19,297 nt of DNA from Syntrophobacterales bacterium (GTDB taxonomy: Bacteria; Desulfobacterota; Syntrophobacteria; BM002). The translations under genes and the position numbers were made by a program. The DNA is taken from assembly GCA_030613915.1 (NCBI GenBank), contig JAUWKY010000003.1, positions 1 to 19,297 of the forward strand, in the 5' to 3' direction. Numbering within the stretch: position 1 is the stretch's first letter; each line of letters opens with the position of its first letter. The notes under the pieces were generated by a model, which worked only from the letters and a program-made list of their open reading frames with translations, had not been told where the DNA came from and did not search any database. Below are positions 16,952 through 19,297 of the stretch, one piece after another.

Positions 16952-18244
16952 ATGGCGGAAAAAGTAGCCGTTGATCCCCAGGCTTTCAAGAAAGCCGTAG
17001 ATGACAGGACCAATGCCCGCCTCAAGATGTGGCTAGAGATATGCGCCCATTGCGGCCTTTGTGCTGACACCTGCCACTTTTACCTCTCCAATGATCGGGA
17101 TCCCAAGCTGATCCCGGCTATCAAGGGCAAGAAGGTCCTGGAGGCCTTCAAGAAGAAAGACAAGATTGATGAGGCCTTTTTAGAGGAGCTTTACTGGACG
17201 GTCTATGGCGATTGCACCATGTGCAGGCGTTGCACCATGTTCTGCCCTTTTGGCATTGACATTGCCACCATAACCAGTACAGGCCGTGGTCTCTGCGTTT
17301 CTCAGGGCAAGGTGCCCGAGAACCTGGTGAAAACCATTGAGAGTTATTACGAGTATGGTAACCAGATGGAGGTGAGCGAGGAGGACTGGATTGATACCCT
17401 GCAGTGGATGGAGGAAGAACTCCAGGAAGAGCTTCCCGGTGCCACTATCCCCATCGACAAGAAGGGGGCCAATCTTCTTTACACGGTCAATGCCAGGGAG
17501 CCCAAGTTCTACCCCATGGACATCTCCCAGGCTGCAATGGTTTTTTATCTGGCCGGCGAAGATTGGACCATGTCTTCCAAAGGCTGGGACGATACTAATC
17601 TTGCCATGTTTGCCGGCGATCTAAAAGCTGCAGGCTATGTGTCGCAACTGGTTCGCGACGCGGCCGAGGAATTGGAGGTAAAACGCGTCGCCATAACTGA
17701 ATGAGGGCACGCCCTGCGTGCGCTTCAGTTTGAAGCGCCTGTCTGGTTGGGACGCGACCATGAGTTTGAGGTGGTACACAGCGTAACGCTTTTTGCCGAG
17801 TATTTACGTGAGGGGCGACTCAAGTTGGACAAGAGCGTGTTTGGTGACCAGCGCTGCACCTACCAGGACCCCTGCAATGTCAGCCGTAACGGCGGCTGCG
17901 GCAAAGATGCTCGGGAGATCATCCAGTATCTCTGTGAAGATTTTGTTGAGATGGAACCACACGGCGACTATAATTTTTGTTGTGGAGGCGGTGGTGGTGC
18001 TATACCCATGGCCGGAGCTTTCAGGGACAGGCGAATAAGATCCGGCAAGGTGAAAGCGGACGAGATCCGGGCCACCGGAGCGAGCATCTGCTTTACCCCG
18101 TGTCACAACTGTTACGATCAGATCAGAGATCTGAGCAAGGAGTATGAGCTGGGAATCAAGGTGCTTTCTTTCAAGGAGATGTTCGAAGAGGCTCTGATAA
18201 TTCCGGAAGAATTGAAAGCCAAGGAAGAGGACGAAGAGGAATAA
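16952..18244 (+). CDS. TmcB/HdrD-like Fe-S protein with CCG domain, selenoprotein (Sec251)
   Basis: This is the cytoplasmic HdrD-like subunit expected to exchange electrons with the TmcC heme protein. One frame runs from ATG 16952 (AGGAGGAG upstream) to 18244 with a single internal TGA at 17702-17704. The 430-aa product has two [4Fe-4S] motifs (CAHCGLCADTC from Cys31; CTMCRRCTMFCP from Cys88), then a first CCG-like half with few cysteines, then ITE-U-GHALRAL, where the family has Cys (TECGHA). The classic CCG half follows: Cys302, Cys308, CCGGGGG (Cys343-344) and CFTPCHNC (Cys380, 384, 387). Continuous homology on both sides and a SECIS-like hairpin support Sec rather than a nonsense mutation. 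A naive caller would give two genes, 16952-17704 and 17747-18244. Confidence 0.9.
17702..17738 (+). promoter_or_regulatory. Predicted bacterial SECIS in tmcB-like gene
   Basis: A perfect 7-bp stem, GCGCTTC (17720-17726) with GAAGCGC (17732-17738), encloses the loop AGUUU. The loop starts 23 nt after the UGA and has G at its second position, matching the bacterial SECIS rule. Confidence 0.75.
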
Positions 18245-18283
18245 CATCGTTTTTATTAGCCGCATAACCAGGGAGAAAAAACC

Positions 18284-18739
18284 ATGCGCCGGGGACGTTT
18301 TCTGGTATTGATGGTGATTCTGGGTATCGCAACTTTCTTGTGGGCGGTCAACCTGGAGGCTCAGCCAGATGATATTTCCTTGGATGATAACGAAGTATTC
18401 ACCGGTCGGAGCCGGCCCGCGGTGGAATTTCCCCACATGCAACACATCGACGCTGAAATCGAGTGCAGTGATTGCCACCATCGGTTTAAGGGCGGAGAGA
18501 ACGTTGTGGATGAGGGTGAACTGGAAGAAGATGCAGAAGGCATAAAATGTTCATCCTGCCACAAGAGTGAAGCGGGTTTTCGGTTTAAGCCTGACTTGGA
18601 TCCAACCAAGCGGACCTTGCAGCAGGCCTATCACCGGATGTGCATGAGCTGTCATCGCCAAGTAAAGAAAGAAAACAAGACGGCTGGAGCTGTTACTTGT
18701 GGTGGTTGCCACCCGAAGAAAAAGGCTGCCCAGTCCTGA
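18284..18739 (+). CDS. Tetraheme cytochrome c3 (TmcA-like)
   Basis: This exported class III cytochrome c shuttles electrons in the periplasm, typically between hydrogenases or formate dehydrogenases and a transmembrane complex. The 151-aa precursor starts with a signal peptide (RRGRFLVLMVILGIATFLWA, cleavage probably near AQA/NLEAQ). Four CxxCH heme sites are visible: CSDCH (61-65), CSSCH (89-93), CMSCH (120-124) and CGGCH (139-143). FPHMQH before the first site and YHRM before the third provide distal His ligands, as in type II c3/TmcA. GGGAG lies upstream of the start. It follows the TmcB-like gene by 39 bp, so it is very probably the electron donor or acceptor of that complex. No tmcD-like gene follows in the window. 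Confidence 0.88.
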   Translation: MRRGRFLVLMVILGIATFLWAVNLEAQPDDISLDDNEVFTGRSRPAVEFPHMQHIDAEIECSDCHHRFKGGENVVDEGELEEDAEGIKCSSCHKSEAGFRFKPDLDPTKRTLQQAYHRMCMSCHRQVKKENKTAGAVTCGGCHPKKKAAQS

Positions 18740-18815
18740 CGAGCACGACAACCCAAGCTTGATGATCTCGATTTCGCTGCTGAACGCTCCTACCGTTGAG
18801 AAAGCGACACGGGGA

Positions 18816-18844
18816 CCCCAGTACGATCCTTCGGACCTACGGGG
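18816..18844 (+). repeat. Hairpin after the cytochrome gene
   Basis: CCCC-A-GTA-CGA-TCC, loop TTC, GGA-CC-TAC-GGGG forms an imperfect stem of about ten pairs. No T tract follows. It may stabilise the 3' end of the tmc transcript. Confidence 0.4.
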
Positions 18845-18888
18845 CAGGCGCGGCGAGACGGAGACACGGTGAAAAACTACTTCAACCA

Positions 18889-18915
18889 GTCAGAGAGATC
18901 TGTCGCTGACTTTTT
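18889..18915 (+). terminator. Possible terminator before cooC-like gene
   Basis: GTCAG and CTGAC (18889-18893, 18906-18910) enclose a 12-base interior with a short AGATCT palindrome, and TTTTT follows directly. The stem is short, so the call is tentative. Confidence 0.35.
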
Positions 18916-18983
18916 GCACAAAGGATAATTTCTGGGGGCAGTGCAGGGCGGGCTGCAATCCAGAGTTATTATAGGGTGTTCAG

Positions 18984-19297
18984 ATGGTGAAAAAACAAGG
19001 ATACACCATTGCCATGGCGGGAAAAGGAGGAACCGGTAAGACCACACTTGCCGGGCTGTTGGTGCGTTTTCTGAAAGAGCATGAGATGACCCCGATCCTG
19101 GCGGTGGATGCGGATGCAAACTCCAATTTGAATGAGGTACTTGGCCTCGAAGTGGGAGAGACCCTGGGTGAGGCCAGGGAGATGATGAAGAAGGACGTCC
19201 CGGTGGGGATGACCAAGGATATCTTCATAGAAATGAAGGTTGAGCAGGCCCTGGTGGAGTCCAATGGCTTCGACCTCATGGTTATGGGTCGACCGGA
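18984..19297 (+). CDS. CooC/AcsF-type nickel-insertion ATPase, 5' part
   Basis: The 104 visible residues are the start of a SIMIBI-class P-loop ATPase that matures carbon monoxide dehydrogenase or acetyl-CoA synthase by nickel insertion. The loop AGKGGTGKTT lies at about residues 12-21, and AVDADANSNLNEVLGL at about residues 40-55 is the typical CooC switch segment; MinD/ParA proteins differ there. The start ATG has only weak SD-like sequence (AGGGTG), and an in-frame stop lies just upstream, which rules out a longer start nearby. The gene is cut by the window end. It predicts CODH/ACS genes downstream, completing a Wood-Ljungdahl locus; that part is inferred. Confidence 0.85.
   Translation, partial: MVKKQGYTIAMAGKGGTGKTTLAGLLVRFLKEHEMTPILAVDADANSNLNEVLGLEVGETLGEAREMMKKDVPVGMTKDIFIEMKVEQALVESNGFDLMVMGRP

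Noticed and set aside
17702..17704. TGA as a true stop that splits the TmcB-like gene into two proteins
   Set aside because: Homology is continuous in the same frame, the residue replaced is a conserved Cys, and a SECIS-like stem follows. The second part would need a TTG start without a ribosome site.

Overview
The window looks like chromosomal DNA of a strictly anaerobic Desulfobacterota (deltaproteobacterial) sulfate reducer or close relative that runs the Wood-Ljungdahl pathway. The evidence is the gene content: formate-THF ligase, FolD, a MetV/MetF pair, an HdrA-type flavoprotein with an MvhD subunit, a Tmc-like membrane redox complex with a tetraheme cytochrome c3, and the start of a CooC/AcsF-type CODH maturation ATPase. 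This lineage assignment is inferred from gene families, not from a marker-gene tree.

Layout. Positions 1-312 hold no gene but contain a 182-bp imperfect palindrome whose right end overlaps the gyrB stop codon. From 313 to 5374, on the minus strand, lies a replication block read dnaA > dnaN > gyrB, with no recF in its usual place between dnaN and gyrB. Positions 5375-6070 are a non-coding divergent spacer with a good dnaA promoter, repeated TAGAGAA motifs and a 30-bp palindrome. It is a candidate oriC side, but I see no cluster of canonical DnaA boxes. From 6071 onward everything is on the plus strand: fhs, a structured leader with a terminator-like hairpin, folD, a promoter, then hdrA (1482 aa), mvhD, metV and metF. 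After a second promoter come tmcC-, tmcB- and tmcA-like genes, and finally the 5' end of cooC/acsF.

Two genes contain an in-frame UGA that reads best as selenocysteine. mvhD (UGA at 13854-13856) has CxxU in place of the family CxxC. The HdrD/TmcB-like gene (UGA at 17702-17704) has a Sec in place of the Cys of the TE-C-GHA motif. Each UGA is followed at 20-23 nt by a stem-loop with G in the first two loop positions, as expected for a bacterial SECIS. A naive gene caller would truncate the first gene and split the second.

Working together (inference): Fhs and FolD handle formyl-, methenyl- and methylene-THF. MetF/MetV interconvert methylene- and methyl-THF. HdrA, which carries a whole GltD/NfnB-like NAD(P)H-binding module inserted inside its ferredoxin domain, and the Sec-MvhD would pass electrons between NAD(P)H, ferredoxin and MetFV. 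No HdrB or HdrC gene is present. The only CCG-domain protein nearby is the Sec-containing TmcB-like subunit of the adjacent membrane complex, which links to a periplasmic cytochrome c3. The cooC start suggests that CODH/ACS genes follow beyond the window.
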